From NCBI RefSeq assembly GCF_001440415.1, contig NZ_LLYA01000174.1:1-56059 (forward strand): 56,059 bases of DNA, written 5' to 3'. The notes under the pieces were generated by a model. It ran no database searches and was not told the origin of the DNA. It saw only the letters and a program-made list of their open reading frames with translations. This DNA is from Bradyrhizobium retamae. Its GTDB lineage: Bacteria > Pseudomonadota > Alphaproteobacteria > Rhizobiales > Xanthobacteraceae. Numbering within the stretch: the first letter of the stretch is position 1; every line of letters begins with the position of its first letter. Of this stretch, positions 17,117 through 26,263 are shown piece after piece. Both the position numbers and the translations under genes were made by a program.

Positions 17117-18124
17117 TCAAGAGGACAGCTCTGCGACGAGATGACAGGCGACGAATCGGCCCGGCGCGATCTCCTTCAACGGCGGTTTTTCTGCGCAGAT
17201 AGGTTTGGCCAATGGACAACGCCCGCGCAGCCTGCATCCGGTCTCGACATCAATGGGGCTTGGAATTTCGCCTGCCAATGTGAAGTCGTCCCGCCTTGCG
17301 TCGGGATCGGGCACCGGAACGGCCGCCAATAACGCTCGCGTGTAGGGATGCAAGGGCTTCGCGAACAGATCGCGTGTGTCCGATAATTCCACGATGCTGC
17401 CAAGATACATCACTGCAACGCGGCTCGCGAGGTACTTCACCGTGGCCAGATCGTGCGAAATGAAGAGGTAGGATAGCCCGAGATGTTCGCGCAGCTTCTC
17501 CAGCAGGAGAATCGCTCGCGACCGCAACGAGACGTCGAGTGCGGACGTCGGTTCGTCGAGAACAACAAAGCGAGGATTTGTCGCGATCGCCCGGGCAATA
17601 TTCACACGCTGGCGTTGGCCACCCGAAAGTTCGTGGGGATAGCTGTCCAAAAGATCGCGGCCAAGACCCACCTCGTGCATGAGCTCTTCGACCCGTGCGC
17701 GGCGTTCCTTTGCGTCAAATTTGGTATGAAGCGTGAGCGCCTCCTCGACCATGCTTCTCACCGAAAGCCTGGGATTGAGGGACGCGGTGGGATCCTGGAA
17801 CACCATTTGGATGTCCCGGCGGAACGGCCTCATTGCTTGCGCGTCAAGCGTCGCGATCTGCTTGCCGGCATAGCGGACAGATCCCGCCGTCGGTTTCAGT
17901 AACCGAACCAGGCAACGCGCGACGGTCGATTTGCCACAGCCTGACTCACCAACCAGTCCGAGGGTTTCGCCGGCCTCTACGTCGAAGGAGACGGAATCGA
18001 CCGCTCGCAAGACAGGCTCGGCTTGACCACGTAGGCGCGCGAGTGTGCCGCCAATCCCGCCCAGCGGAAAGTGCATTTGCAGATCACGAATCTCAACAAG
18101 TGACACGACGTTCCTCAAATCCAT
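17117..18124 (-). CDS. Dipeptide/nickel-type ABC transporter ATPase 2 (DppF/OppF-like)
   Basis: This is a cytoplasmic ATPase energising import through the neighbouring permeases. It shows Walker A GESGCGKST (near residue 58-66), Q-loop VFQDPTASLNPR, signature LSGGQRQR, Walker B VVLDEPTSALD and the H-loop SHDL. The C-terminal oligopeptide-ABC extension (HPYTRALLAAVP to CRLRGRCPLAKPIC) holds the usual cysteines. Its length of 335 aa is normal. The start at 18124 overlaps the upstream ATPase gene by 32 bases; GTG 18106 is an alternative start. It is the last intact gene of a five-gene minus-strand operon. A 3' fragment of a paralogue lies at 13317-13724. Confidence 0.9.
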   Translation of the reverse strand: MDLRNVVSLVEIRDLQMHFPLGGIGGTLARLRGQAEPVLRAVDSVSFDVEAGETLGLVGESGCGKSTVARCLVRLLKPTAGSVRYAGKQIATLDAQAMRPFRRDIQMVFQDPTASLNPRLSVRSMVEEALTLHTKFDAKERRARVEELMHEVGLGRDLLDSYPHELSGGQRQRVNIARAIATNPRFVVLDEPTSALDVSLRSRAILLLEKLREHLGLSYLFISHDLATVKYLASRVAVMYLGSIVELSDTRDLFAKPLHPYTRALLAAVPVPDPDARRDDFTLAGEIPSPIDVETGCRLRGRCPLAKPICAEKPPLKEIAPGRFVACHLVAELSS

Positions 18125-19070
18125 AACATGCTACAACATGGCCGGGAGCGGCCTCGACCATCGGGGGCCGCGAAACGCGACAGCGATCCATCGTCCACTC
18201 ACAACGTCCTGCGTAACGGCAGCCGCTGGGCGGGTTGATCAATGAAGGAACCGAGCCCGATATCGGCTCAAGCACGACATCCCGATCTACTCTCGGGATC
18301 GATCGGACGAGCGCCTTCGTATATGGATGAGCGGGATTATGGAACAGGTCCCGCACGGGCGCGCATTCAACCAGCTGGCCCGCATGCATAACGGCAACGC
18401 GGTCGCAGATTTCGGCAACGACGCCCAGATCGTGCGTAACGAGCATGATCGCGGCTCCCGTCTTGGTGCTCAATTCGCGTAAAAGATCGAGAATCTTGGC
18501 TGCGATCGACACGTCAAGCCCGGTGGTGGGCTCGTCCGCAAGCAGGAGCTGAGGTGAGGTTGCAAGCGCCATCGCGATCATGACGCGTTGACACATTCCC
18601 CCCGAGAGCTGATGCGGGTATTGGTTGGCCCGCTTCTCTGGTGCTGGAATGCGAACAAGGCGCAGCATCTCCAGCATCCTCTTCTCGGCCTCTCGCGTCG
18701 ACAAACCTGCGTGCACCATCAGCAAGCGCGAAATCTGCCTTCCAACGGTCAGGAGCGGGTTAAGCGCGGTTCGCGGCGTTTGCGAGACCATCGCGATCTT
18801 CGCGCCGCGCATTCGGCGCATCTGCTCCTCAGGAAGCGAGCCAAGATCAATGCCGTCGAAGTGGACGCTTCCTGACACCACACGCCCTGGCGGGCGGATC
18901 AGGCGCAGGATGGCGAAAGACGTCACCGACTTCCCCGACCCGGACTCACCGACTAGTCCAAGAATTTCGCCTCGGCGAATCGTCAGGTTAATGTGATCGA
19001 CGGCTTCAATCGCGCCTTGATTGATCTGAAAATGAACAGTCAGATCCGAGATCTCAAGCATTTCGGTCAT
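18093..19070 (-). CDS. Dipeptide/nickel-type ABC transporter ATPase 1 (DppD/OppD-like)
   Basis: This is the partner ATPase of the importer. It has Walker A GESGSGKS, signature LSGGMCQRVMIAMAL (with the D-type methionine-containing variant), Walker B LLADEPTTGLDV and the switch histidine in THDL. The C-terminal extension PVRDLFHNPAHPYTKALVRSIP leads to a CRYAGRCEW cysteine pair. The length, 325 aa, is normal. It overlaps the upstream permease by four bases (ATGA), so translation is probably coupled. Confidence 0.9.
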   Translation of the reverse strand: MTEMLEISDLTVHFQINQGAIEAVDHINLTIRRGEILGLVGESGSGKSVTSFAILRLIRPPGRVVSGSVHFDGIDLGSLPEEQMRRMRGAKIAMVSQTPRTALNPLLTVGRQISRLLMVHAGLSTREAEKRMLEMLRLVRIPAPEKRANQYPHQLSGGMCQRVMIAMALATSPQLLLADEPTTGLDVSIAAKILDLLRELSTKTGAAIMLVTHDLGVVAEICDRVAVMHAGQLVECAPVRDLFHNPAHPYTKALVRSIPRVDRDVVLEPISGSVPSLINPPSGCRYAGRCEWTMDRCRVSRPPMVEAAPGHVVACYGFEERRVTC

Positions 19071-19954
19071 CTCAGCCCCCTCATGCGCGGGTCCAGCAAA
19101 TCACGCAGTCCATCACCGATAAGGTTGAATGCGAGAACGGAAACCATGATCGCCAGACCAGGAAACACGAAGAGCCACCATTCTCCTGTGACGATCTGTG
19201 AGGCGCCTTCAGCTGTCATAACGCCCCATTCGCTTTGCGGAGGCTGAATTCCGAGCCCGATAAACGATAGCGACGCCATTGTCAGAAGCGCGAAACCCGT
19301 CGAGAGGGTGGCCTGTACGATCAGCGGCGGAAGGCAGTTGGGCAGCAAGTGAATCAACACAATCCTCCAGGTTGGATTACCGAGAGTGCGTGCTGCATCG
19401 GCATACTCCATTTCGCGAAGCCGAAGCATCTCTCCACGCGTGAGCCGCAAGTATGCCGGGATTTGGGTGATCGAGATGGCAATTGCGACATTGGTGATGG
19501 AATTGCCAAGGCCAGCTGTGATGCCCATGGCCAATACGAACGCCGGAAAGGCCATGAGAGCGTCGACTACGCGCATCGCGAGAGTATCAGCCCAACCTCG
19601 GCTGTATCCTACGACCGCTCCAAGCAAGCCCCCGATTGTGACAGCAATCAATGTTGCCGCAAAGGCCACCAGCAGGTCGACGCGTGCGGCAAAAATGATC
19701 CGCGAGAGTTGATCCCGGCCGAACTCGTCAGTGCCAAGCGGATGCTGCCAGGAGGGCGGCTGCAGGGAGGCTGCGGGATCGGTGGCATCGGGCGCGTAGG
19801 GCGCCACGATTGGCGCGAGTATCGCAGCCGCTGCGATCAGCACGATCACGCAGAGTGCCGCAAACGAAACTGGATTTCGCTGAAGCCGCTGCCACACCAA
19901 AGACGAAGCCACTGGTTTGGAAGTCGAGGAGGACACAGACAATGATGAAGACAT
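19067..19954 (-). CDS. Dipeptide/nickel-type ABC permease 2 (DppC-like)
   Basis: This is an inner-membrane permease of the BPD family. After a polar N-terminus of ~30 residues come a first membrane helix (FAALCVIVLIAAAAILAPIVA) and the DppC hallmark HPLGTDEFGRDQLSRII. Four to five further helices follow, with the EAA-type loop (EYADAARTLGNPTWRIVLIHLLPNC) that docks the ATPases. It is 295 residues, normal for the family. It overlaps dppB by a single base and the next ATPase gene by four. Confidence 0.9.
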   Translation of the reverse strand: MSSSLSVSSSTSKPVASSLVWQRLQRNPVSFAALCVIVLIAAAAILAPIVAPYAPDATDPAASLQPPSWQHPLGTDEFGRDQLSRIIFAARVDLLVAFAATLIAVTIGGLLGAVVGYSRGWADTLAMRVVDALMAFPAFVLAMGITAGLGNSITNVAIAISITQIPAYLRLTRGEMLRLREMEYADAARTLGNPTWRIVLIHLLPNCLPPLIVQATLSTGFALLTMASLSFIGLGIQPPQSEWGVMTAEGASQIVTGEWWLFVFPGLAIMVSVLAFNLIGDGLRDLLDPRMRGLR

Positions 19955-20970
19955 CAGCTGAACCTTATCCGGGGATCGATGAGGCCGTACGCAATATCAA
20001 CCGCCAGATTGACCATGACACACGTTACGGCGACAAAGAGGATGAATGACTGGATCGGAGCCGAATCCTTCGTGAGCAGTGCGGTCACCGCGTAGTTGCC
20101 GATACCCGGCCATGAGAACACGCTCTCCACGACCGCATTTCCGGCCATCAGAAATCCAAAAACGATTCCGGAAATAGTGATGACCGGTATCAGCGCATTT
20201 CGCAGGGCATCCCTGTAGATGACCGTGCGCCGCGGCAATCCGGCGGCCCACGCCGCCTTGATGTAATCGGACTCGAGGATCTCAAGCATGGTGGAGCGCA
20301 CCATGCGAGCGACTGGCGCGATCGCGCTGAGCCCGAGGGTCGCTGCAGGGAGCATCAGCTGATGCAGGCTTGATCGCAGGGTAGTCCAGTTTCCGGTCAT
20401 CAGGGAGTCGATCACATAGAGCCCTGTGAGGTGTGCGGGAGGTTCTAAGCCGGATCCCAGCCGTCCAAGAGGTGAGGGGGCCAAATCGAGCATGTAAAAG
20501 AAGACGTAAACGAACAACAGCCCGGTCAAGAAGCTCGGCATCGCGACCCCCATGATGCCGACGACTCGTCCGATATGGTCTACCAACGTGTCGCGATGCA
20601 CCGCAGATAAGACGCCGAGAGGCAGTCCGATCACGATCGCGATGAGAAGGCTCGCCAAGTTGAGCTCGAGAGTGGCGGGCAGGCGCTGCAGAAAGTCCTG
20701 CGAGACCGGCCGTCCCGTCGATGCGCTCTCGCCAAGATCGCCTTTGAAGATGCCGGAGACGTACCGGTAGTACTGCTCGGGAAACGGACGATCCAATCCC
20801 ATTTGGTGTTCCATCTCGGCGAGATGTTCTGGCGTGGCAAAGGGGCCCGCCTTCACCATGGCTGGATTGCCGGGAAGCAAGTACGTGAGGGTGAAGCAGA
20901 TCACGCTGACGCCGAACAATGTCGGCAGAGCCAGCGCAAACCGCCGCGTCACATAATTGAAAAAAAACAT
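19954..20970 (-). CDS. Dipeptide/nickel-type ABC permease 1 (DppB-like)
   Basis: This is the first membrane component of the importer. It begins with the DppB signature (YVTRRFALALPTLFGVSVICF), has TYLLPGNPA just after the first helix, a large periplasmic loop, and the EAA loop (DYIKAAWAAGLPRRTVIYRDALRNALIPVI). It has about six membrane segments and 338 residues. It forms a heterodimer with the DppC-like permease. A short remnant of a paralogous dppB is at 48333-48450. Confidence 0.9.
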   Translation of the reverse strand: MFFFNYVTRRFALALPTLFGVSVICFTLTYLLPGNPAMVKAGPFATPEHLAEMEHQMGLDRPFPEQYYRYVSGIFKGDLGESASTGRPVSQDFLQRLPATLELNLASLLIAIVIGLPLGVLSAVHRDTLVDHIGRVVGIMGVAMPSFLTGLLFVYVFFYMLDLAPSPLGRLGSGLEPPAHLTGLYVIDSLMTGNWTTLRSSLHQLMLPAATLGLSAIAPVARMVRSTMLEILESDYIKAAWAAGLPRRTVIYRDALRNALIPVITISGIVFGFLMAGNAVVESVFSWPGIGNYAVTALLTKDSAPIQSFILFVAVTCVMVNLAVDIAYGLIDPRIRFS

Positions 20971-21007
20971 TGCAACGCTCTCCCGATTGAGACGAAAATT
21001 GAGGTGC

Positions 21008-22633
21008 TCAGGCGAGCTTCATGCTGAAAAAGCGCTCATAACTATCCCAGCGCTTCTCAATGCCAACGAGGTCGGATCGCATGACGCGGGTCCAGTTCTC
21101 GTACCAGAGGTGCCCCCAGACAGCGTCGCCGATGATAATCTCCTGCAGGCGTTTTGCTGCTGCGAGACGCTTGCCAATGTCGGTTTCGTGCATGTTCTCA
21201 TCGATCAGCTTGTCGACTTCCGGATTGGAATAGAAAGAGGTGTTGGTGCCTTTTGCTGTGCTGTGGAAGTTGAAGAACAGGTGATAGAAGGGATCGTTGA
21301 TCCAAGACTGCCACGACTCGATCGAAAGCTGGTGATCGCCTTTGGTGGCGATCTGGCGGAAGGTGGCCTCGGTTTCCTTGACGATGCTCACTTTGAAGCC
21401 GATCTTCTCCAGCTCAGTCTGGAGCCAGATCGAAGCCTGCTCGTGCGGCTGCCACCCAGCGCGTACCGCAAGGTCAATCGCAATCGGCTCCTTGCCAAAG
21501 CCCGCCTCGCGCATCAACTCCTTGGCCTTTGTGATGTCGTACTTGTAGGGGCTAATCGTGCTATCGTAACCGGGCGTCAAACTCGGCACAGGGCTCTTCA
21601 TCTCGGTGCCATAACCATACAGCACGCTCGGGATGATGGCCTGGACCGGTATCGCGTAATTGATGGCCTGACGCACTTTAACGTTGTTAAGCGGCGCCTT
21701 CTGCGTGTTCATGCAAAGCCAGTGACACAGGGTGTCCGGCACGGAGACGGTCTTCAAACCTGGCTCGGCTGCGAGACTCTTCACATTGCGCGGAGACAGG
21801 GTTGATCTGCCGACCACCATGTCGATGGCCTTGCGTTTGAGCAGCAGCACGCGATCGGCTTCGTTCGGCACATATTTGAAGACCACCCGATCGAAATAGG
21901 GCCGACCACGCCAGTGATCGGCCTGCGCTTCTAGGACGACCTCGACCCCTGGCTGGTTCTTCACCAGCTGATAGGGTCCGAGCCCGGCGGTGTTTCGCTT
22001 CAGCCAATTGGCAGCCCAGGGATCTTCCGCGGTCCCATTCGTCTTGACCTCATCCGGATCAAGCAGCGCGTTGTTCATGAGCGCCATCGTGTCCAGCGCC
22101 ATCGGACTCGGCGAGGGCATGTTGATCTCGATCGTAAACTCGTCACGCACCTTGAAGTGCTCGGGGTTCGTTACGCCCAGAAGCCGCGGAAACAGGATGC
22201 GCATATAGCCCGGCGACTGCAGCCCGCGGTTGAGGAGATACTTCACAGTCGTTGCGTTGACATCGCGACCGCTCGGTAATTTCACGCCTTTGCGGATGTT
22301 CAGCACTAGCGTGGCGCCGCCATTTTCGAAAGACCAGGACTGGGCGATGCCGCCCTCGATCTCGCCCGGCCTTGCTTGCGACACTCCCGGCTTTCCCGCG
22401 ACCGGCTGCACCTTCCACATCAGCGGACTGTCGTAAACATTGGCTTGCACAGTGTAGCCTGCCGACGTCTTGAACGAGGCCGGATCGAGCGTGTCGATGT
22501 CGGCGTCCCAGGCGACCGTCAGCGTTCGCTTTTCCTGCGCGGCAGCCAACCGAGCTTTGCCGGCGAATGTGAGGGCCGCGATGCTGGTTGCGGCAAACTT
22601 CAAGAAATCCCGACGGCGCGTGTCGCTTCTCAT
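21008..22633 (-). CDS. ABC transporter substrate-binding protein, SBP_bac_5 family (copy 1)
   Basis: This periplasmic binding protein feeds the DppBCDF-like importer. The N-terminus RRRDFLKFAATSIAALTF is a twin-arginine signal, so export through Tat is expected, with cleavage after AAAQ. The mature part has the family blocks LTVAWDADIDTLDPASF, QSWSFENGGATLVLNIRKGVK and VRQAINYAI. It has 541 residues. It is first in the minus-strand operon, with AGGAGAGG before the ATG, and divergent from the IclR gene. A paralogue of identical length is at 46679-48304. The family takes peptides, glycosides, opines and other solutes; this ligand is unknown. Confidence 0.9.
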   Translation of the reverse strand: MRSDTRRRDFLKFAATSIAALTFAGKARLAAAQEKRTLTVAWDADIDTLDPASFKTSAGYTVQANVYDSPLMWKVQPVAGKPGVSQARPGEIEGGIAQSWSFENGGATLVLNIRKGVKLPSGRDVNATTVKYLLNRGLQSPGYMRILFPRLLGVTNPEHFKVRDEFTIEINMPSPSPMALDTMALMNNALLDPDEVKTNGTAEDPWAANWLKRNTAGLGPYQLVKNQPGVEVVLEAQADHWRGRPYFDRVVFKYVPNEADRVLLLKRKAIDMVVGRSTLSPRNVKSLAAEPGLKTVSVPDTLCHWLCMNTQKAPLNNVKVRQAINYAIPVQAIIPSVLYGYGTEMKSPVPSLTPGYDSTISPYKYDITKAKELMREAGFGKEPIAIDLAVRAGWQPHEQASIWLQTELEKIGFKVSIVKETEATFRQIATKGDHQLSIESWQSWINDPFYHLFFNFHSTAKGTNTSFYSNPEVDKLIDENMHETDIGKRLAAAKRLQEIIIGDAVWGHLWYENWTRVMRSDLVGIEKRWDSYERFFSMKLA

Positions 22634-22737
22634 CTCATTCCTCTCCTGACTTTGCGCGCAGCTTGCGGGTCATCCGGTGCGCGACGGCTTGCATTGATAA
22701 CTTGCATTATTGTCATCGTCCTGCTATTGTCAACTCA

Positions 22738-22754
22738 GTTTCAATATACGAAAC
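22738..22754. promoter_or_regulatory. Putative IclR-type operator in the divergent spacer
   Basis: GTTTC-N7-GAAAC, with centre AATATAC, is a 5-base perfect inverted repeat like those bound by IclR-family regulators. It lies 15 bases before the iclR start and about 105 bases before the divergent SBP gene. Control of both directions and autoregulation are plausible but inferred. Confidence 0.5.
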
Positions 22755-22768
22755 ATGGTGATTAAAAA

Positions 22769-23563
22769 GTGGGCGCAATCGAAAATGCCGCGGAAATACT
22801 TAGACTTTTTGGGCCTGGCAGGCTCGAAGTGTCGGTGACGGATGTGTCGCAGCTGTTAAAGATGCCTAAAAGCTCAGCATCTCGACTGCTGAAAACGATG
22901 CTGCAGGAGGGGTTGTTATCGCGTTCGGAGAATCCGCCGCGCTACAAGGTCGGAAATCTGCTTTTTGAGATTTCGCGCCTCTACAAGCTGAACTCATCGT
23001 TGATTGACGCGGTCGATGAGGCCGTGAGGGAAATCAGTCGAGAGACGGGACACACGGGTTACGTCTCGATCCTCGATGGTGCTGACGTTTTGGTCATCCG
23101 GATGCATCAAGGCTCTCACGCCTTGCGGGTGTTTACGCCGCTTGGCCAGCGTGCGCCGGCGTTTGCGACTGCACTCGGTCGCAGTCTGTTGGCGCGGCTT
23201 TCGGATGATGTTGTGCGCTCACTTCACGCTGAAGGTGTTATTCCGCCTTCTCCGCGCGCGCCGCAAAGCGTCGATCAGTTGCTGACTGCACTCGACCAGC
23301 CACGTCGGTTCGGTTGGGCCGAGGCCGCCGATGAGGCTATCCCTGGCGTCGGCTCGATCTCGGTAAGCGTAGCCGATCCGGAGATCGGCGAAACGGTGGG
23401 TTTCTGTATCTCTTATCCCGCCTCGCATTTGAGCGATGAAGAGAGGAGTCGCATGATCACGCTGCTTACCACCGCGGCCCAGCGGATCGCGAGTCGCTTT
23501 GGGGATCCGTTCCTTTCGCAGCGTGCGCACCGTGTGCTGGGCGGCGGCTCGACTGCTGCTTGA
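22769..23563 (+). CDS. IclR-family transcriptional regulator
   Basis: This 264-residue regulator has an N-terminal winged helix-turn-helix (about residues 5-65, VTDVSQLLKMPKSSASRLLKTM) and a C-terminal effector-binding domain (about 80-245) with HTGYVSILDGADVLVIRMHQG and the WAEAADEAIPGVGSISV motif of the IclR ligand pocket. The GTG start at 22769 is used. It lies between a divergent importer operon and the plus-strand DUF917/HyuA operon, and most likely senses the substrate or an intermediate of this pathway. Confidence 0.9.
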   Translation: MGAIENAAEILRLFGPGRLEVSVTDVSQLLKMPKSSASRLLKTMLQEGLLSRSENPPRYKVGNLLFEISRLYKLNSSLIDAVDEAVREISRETGHTGYVSILDGADVLVIRMHQGSHALRVFTPLGQRAPAFATALGRSLLARLSDDVVRSLHAEGVIPPSPRAPQSVDQLLTALDQPRRFGWAEAADEAIPGVGSISVSVADPEIGETVGFCISYPASHLSDEERSRMITLLTTAAQRIASRFGDPFLSQRAHRVLGGGSTAA

Positions 23564-23606
23564 TTTTTTTCTATCGCCGCAACTGGTTGCGGCTTGGAGG
23601 CAATAG

Positions 23607-24683
23607 ATGAGGCAATTGAGTCCAGAGGATATCGAGGCGCTCTCGGTTGGCGCCTGGATTCTCGGAACGGGTGGTGGCGGAAGTCCGTATCACGCGCTGC
23701 TGAACTTGCGGCGCTTCTACAATGACGGCGTTCGCATCAATCTCATTGACCCCGACGAGTTGGACGATGACGATGCGGTTGCGGTCGTCTCGATTATGGG
23801 CGCTCCGCTCGTTTTCCAGGAGCGGCTGGTCGACAGCCGGCTGATCGCTCGCGCCGTCTCGGCCATGGAAGAGCATCTTGGCCGCAAGTTCAGGGCGGTG
23901 ATGCCGGTCGAGATCGGTGGGGGCAATGGCATGCAGTCTTTGCTTGCTGCTGTCCATCTCAAGATTCCGGTTATCGATGCTGATGCGATGGGCCGAGCTT
24001 ACCCTGAAGCGCAGATGACGAGCTTTGCGGTTGGCAATCTCGCGCCTTATCCGCTGACATCGATCGACCCGCGCGGCAATGAGGCCATCGTTGGCAAGAC
24101 CTCTTCTTGGAAATGGATGGAGCGTGTGAGCCGCAAGCTTTGCACAGAATTCGGATCCATTGTCGCGACTTGCAAGGCGCCGCGCACTGGTGCGGAAGTG
24201 AAGAAGTGGGCGATCCCGCGCACCACATCCAAGGCCATCAATCTCGGAAGGGCTGTCGTCGAAGCCAACCGCCAGCATGCCGATCCGATTGCGGCCATTC
24301 TGAAAGCAGAATCGGGCAAGCTCCTGTTCTCCGGCAAAGTCGTTGAGGTGGAGCGGCGGACAACAGAGGGCTTCCTGCGCGGCCGCACCGTCATCGAGGG
24401 GCTTGGCGAGAATCACGGCAGTCAGATTCGGGTCGATTTCCAGAACGAGTGGATCGTCGTGTGGCGTGATGGGCAGGCGGTCGTGTCGACGCCCGACCTC
24501 ATTTGCGTTCTCGACAGCGAATCTGGCGAAGCAATCGGAACAGAAACCATTCGCTACGGGCAGCGGACGACGGTGATCGCGCTTCCGGCTGCTCCGGTTT
24601 TCCTTTCGCCGCGCGGGCTTGACCATGTCGGCCCCCGTGCCTTCGGCTATGACATCGATTTCAAGTCGGTATTTTGCTCATGA
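23607..24683 (+). CDS. DUF917 (S-methyl-thiohydantoin desulfurase-like) protein
   Basis: This 358-residue protein carries the DUF917 hallmark near its start (LGTGGGGSPY) and a VEIGGGNGMQ block mid-protein, followed by DADAMGRAYPEAQM. DUF917 genes usually sit beside hydantoinase/oxoprolinase genes; the family is annotated after S-methyl-thiohydantoin desulfurase, but the true reaction of most members is unknown. TGGAGG precedes the ATG. Its stop overlaps the HyuA ATG (ATGA), so the two are probably translated together and act jointly. It opens the large catabolic operon. Confidence 0.85.
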   Translation: MRQLSPEDIEALSVGAWILGTGGGGSPYHALLNLRRFYNDGVRINLIDPDELDDDDAVAVVSIMGAPLVFQERLVDSRLIARAVSAMEEHLGRKFRAVMPVEIGGGNGMQSLLAAVHLKIPVIDADAMGRAYPEAQMTSFAVGNLAPYPLTSIDPRGNEAIVGKTSSWKWMERVSRKLCTEFGSIVATCKAPRTGAEVKKWAIPRTTSKAINLGRAVVEANRQHADPIAAILKAESGKLLFSGKVVEVERRTTEGFLRGRTVIEGLGENHGSQIRVDFQNEWIVVWRDGQAVVSTPDLICVLDSESGEAIGTETIRYGQRTTVIALPAAPVFLSPRGLDHVGPRAFGYDIDFKSVFCS

Positions 24684-26263
24684 GATGCATCGGTATTGAC
24701 GTAGGTGGCACCAACACGGATGCCGTGCTGATCGACGACGGAAAGGTCGTCCAAGGCGTGAAGGTTGCCACCACGGCCGACGTCACCAGCGGCGTGGCTA
24801 CGGCCATCGAGGCGCTCCATCTGAGTGCCAACCTTGCGGCCGGCATTGACGCTCTGATGATCGGTACGACCCACTTCATCAATGCGGTCGTTCAGCGTCG
24901 CCATCTTACGAAAGTTGCGGTGATCCGCATCGCGCTCCCCGCCACCAGCTCCTTGCCGCCCTTCACAGATTGGCCGGCTGGCCTCGCCGAGCTCGCCAAT
25001 GGCGGCGTCTGGCAAATCGAAGGTGGTCACGATTACGATGGGCGCAGGTTCGCTACTCTCGATATCGCTGCAGCCAGGCAAATTGCGCGCGAGATCCGCA
25101 ATCGCGCTCTCAAATACGTCGTCGTCAACGCACTATTCTCTCCGCTCGACCCTTCTGACGAAAAGGCGGTTGCCGCGATCCTGCGCGAGGAAATCCCGGA
25201 TGTGTCGGTGACCTGCGCACATCTGCTCGGCGGGATCGGCTTGCTCGAACGCGAGAATGCGGCAATTCTTAACGCCTCTCTCATTGCGCTTGCCGAGGAG
25301 ACCATCACGGCCTTCGAGCACGCCAAGTCAAAGGTCGGACTTAACGCTCCGCTTTTTGTCACGCAGAACGATGGCACCGTCGCAGAAGCCTCGCGTGCCG
25401 CCGCATACCCGGTGTTCAGCTTCGCTTCTGGCGCGACCAACTCCATGCGCGGGGCGGCCTATCTCTCTGGCCTTAAAGAAGCGGTGGTGGTCGACGTCGG
25501 CGGCACGACGGCTGATTTTGGCCATCTGCGGAACGGTTTTCCGCGGGAGGCCAACGCGGTCGTGCATATTGGGGGTGTCAGGACGCTGTTTCGCATGCCG
25601 GACCTCGTGTCCATCGGACTTGGGGGCGGCAGCCATGTCGATCTTGATGCGGGCACGATCGGACCACTTAGTGTTGGGTATCGCCTGTCCAAGGAGGCGC
25701 TTGTCTTTGGAGGGAACACCGTGACGGCAACTGACATTGGCGTCGCCGCCGGATTGATCGACCTCGGCGATCGCAAGCGTGTGGCGCACATAACTGCCGA
25801 TGAGGTGAGCGGCATTTTGCGCCGCTGCAAGGAGATGCTGGAAGAGAACGTTGATCGGATGAAGACAAGCGCCGAAGACGTCACCCTCATCGCGGTCGGT
25901 GGCGGCGCGTTTCTTGTTCCTGAAGAATTGCAGGGCGTCGGGCGTGTTGTCCGCGTTCAGCACGGAGGTTGCGCAAATGCAGTTGGCGCGGCCATCGCCC
26001 AGGTCAGTGGTGAAGTCGACCAGGTCTTCCAAGGTCTGACGCGAGATGAGACCGTCGCTTCAGCGCGCAAGCTTGCCGATACCCGGGCGGTGGAGGCTGG
26101 TGCGGAGCCGGCCTCGCTCGCTTTGGTCGAGGCAGAGGACACCCCGATCGCCTATCTGCCAGGAAATGCGATGCGCGTCCGCGTCAAAGTCGTCGGAGAT
26201 ATTCGGTCAACCCGTATTGAGAAAACAGCCAAGGAGAAAGTCGCATGCCAGTCCGTTTCCTGA
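24680..26263 (+). CDS. Hydantoinase/oxoprolinase family protein (HyuA-like)
   Basis: This is an ATP-dependent amidohydrolase-type protein of the HyuA/oxoprolinase A family (actin-like fold), which opens cyclic amides such as hydantoins or 5-oxoproline. It has the N-terminal phosphate loop GIDVGGTNTDAVLID, a central FASGATNSMRGAAYLSGL, a second nucleotide motif VVDVGGTTADFG and LIAVGGGAFLVP. The ATG at 24680 overlapping the previous stop is chosen over TTG 24674 because it starts directly before the P-loop. It has 527 residues. No HyuB partner gene is nearby; DUF917 takes that place, an arrangement seen for other DUF917/HyuA pairs. Confidence 0.85.
   Translation: MRCIGIDVGGTNTDAVLIDDGKVVQGVKVATTADVTSGVATAIEALHLSANLAAGIDALMIGTTHFINAVVQRRHLTKVAVIRIALPATSSLPPFTDWPAGLAELANGGVWQIEGGHDYDGRRFATLDIAAARQIAREIRNRALKYVVVNALFSPLDPSDEKAVAAILREEIPDVSVTCAHLLGGIGLLERENAAILNASLIALAEETITAFEHAKSKVGLNAPLFVTQNDGTVAEASRAAAYPVFSFASGATNSMRGAAYLSGLKEAVVVDVGGTTADFGHLRNGFPREANAVVHIGGVRTLFRMPDLVSIGLGGGSHVDLDAGTIGPLSVGYRLSKEALVFGGNTVTATDIGVAAGLIDLGDRKRVAHITADEVSGILRRCKEMLEENVDRMKTSAEDVTLIAVGGGAFLVPEELQGVGRVVRVQHGGCANAVGAAIAQVSGEVDQVFQGLTRDETVASARKLADTRAVEAGAEPASLALVEAEDTPIAYLPGNAMRVRVKVVGDIRSTRIEKTAKEKVACQSVS

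Noticed and set aside
23571..24626. Minus-strand frame of 351 residues opposite the DUF917 gene
   Set aside because: It is antisense to a well-supported gene, with no family resemblance.
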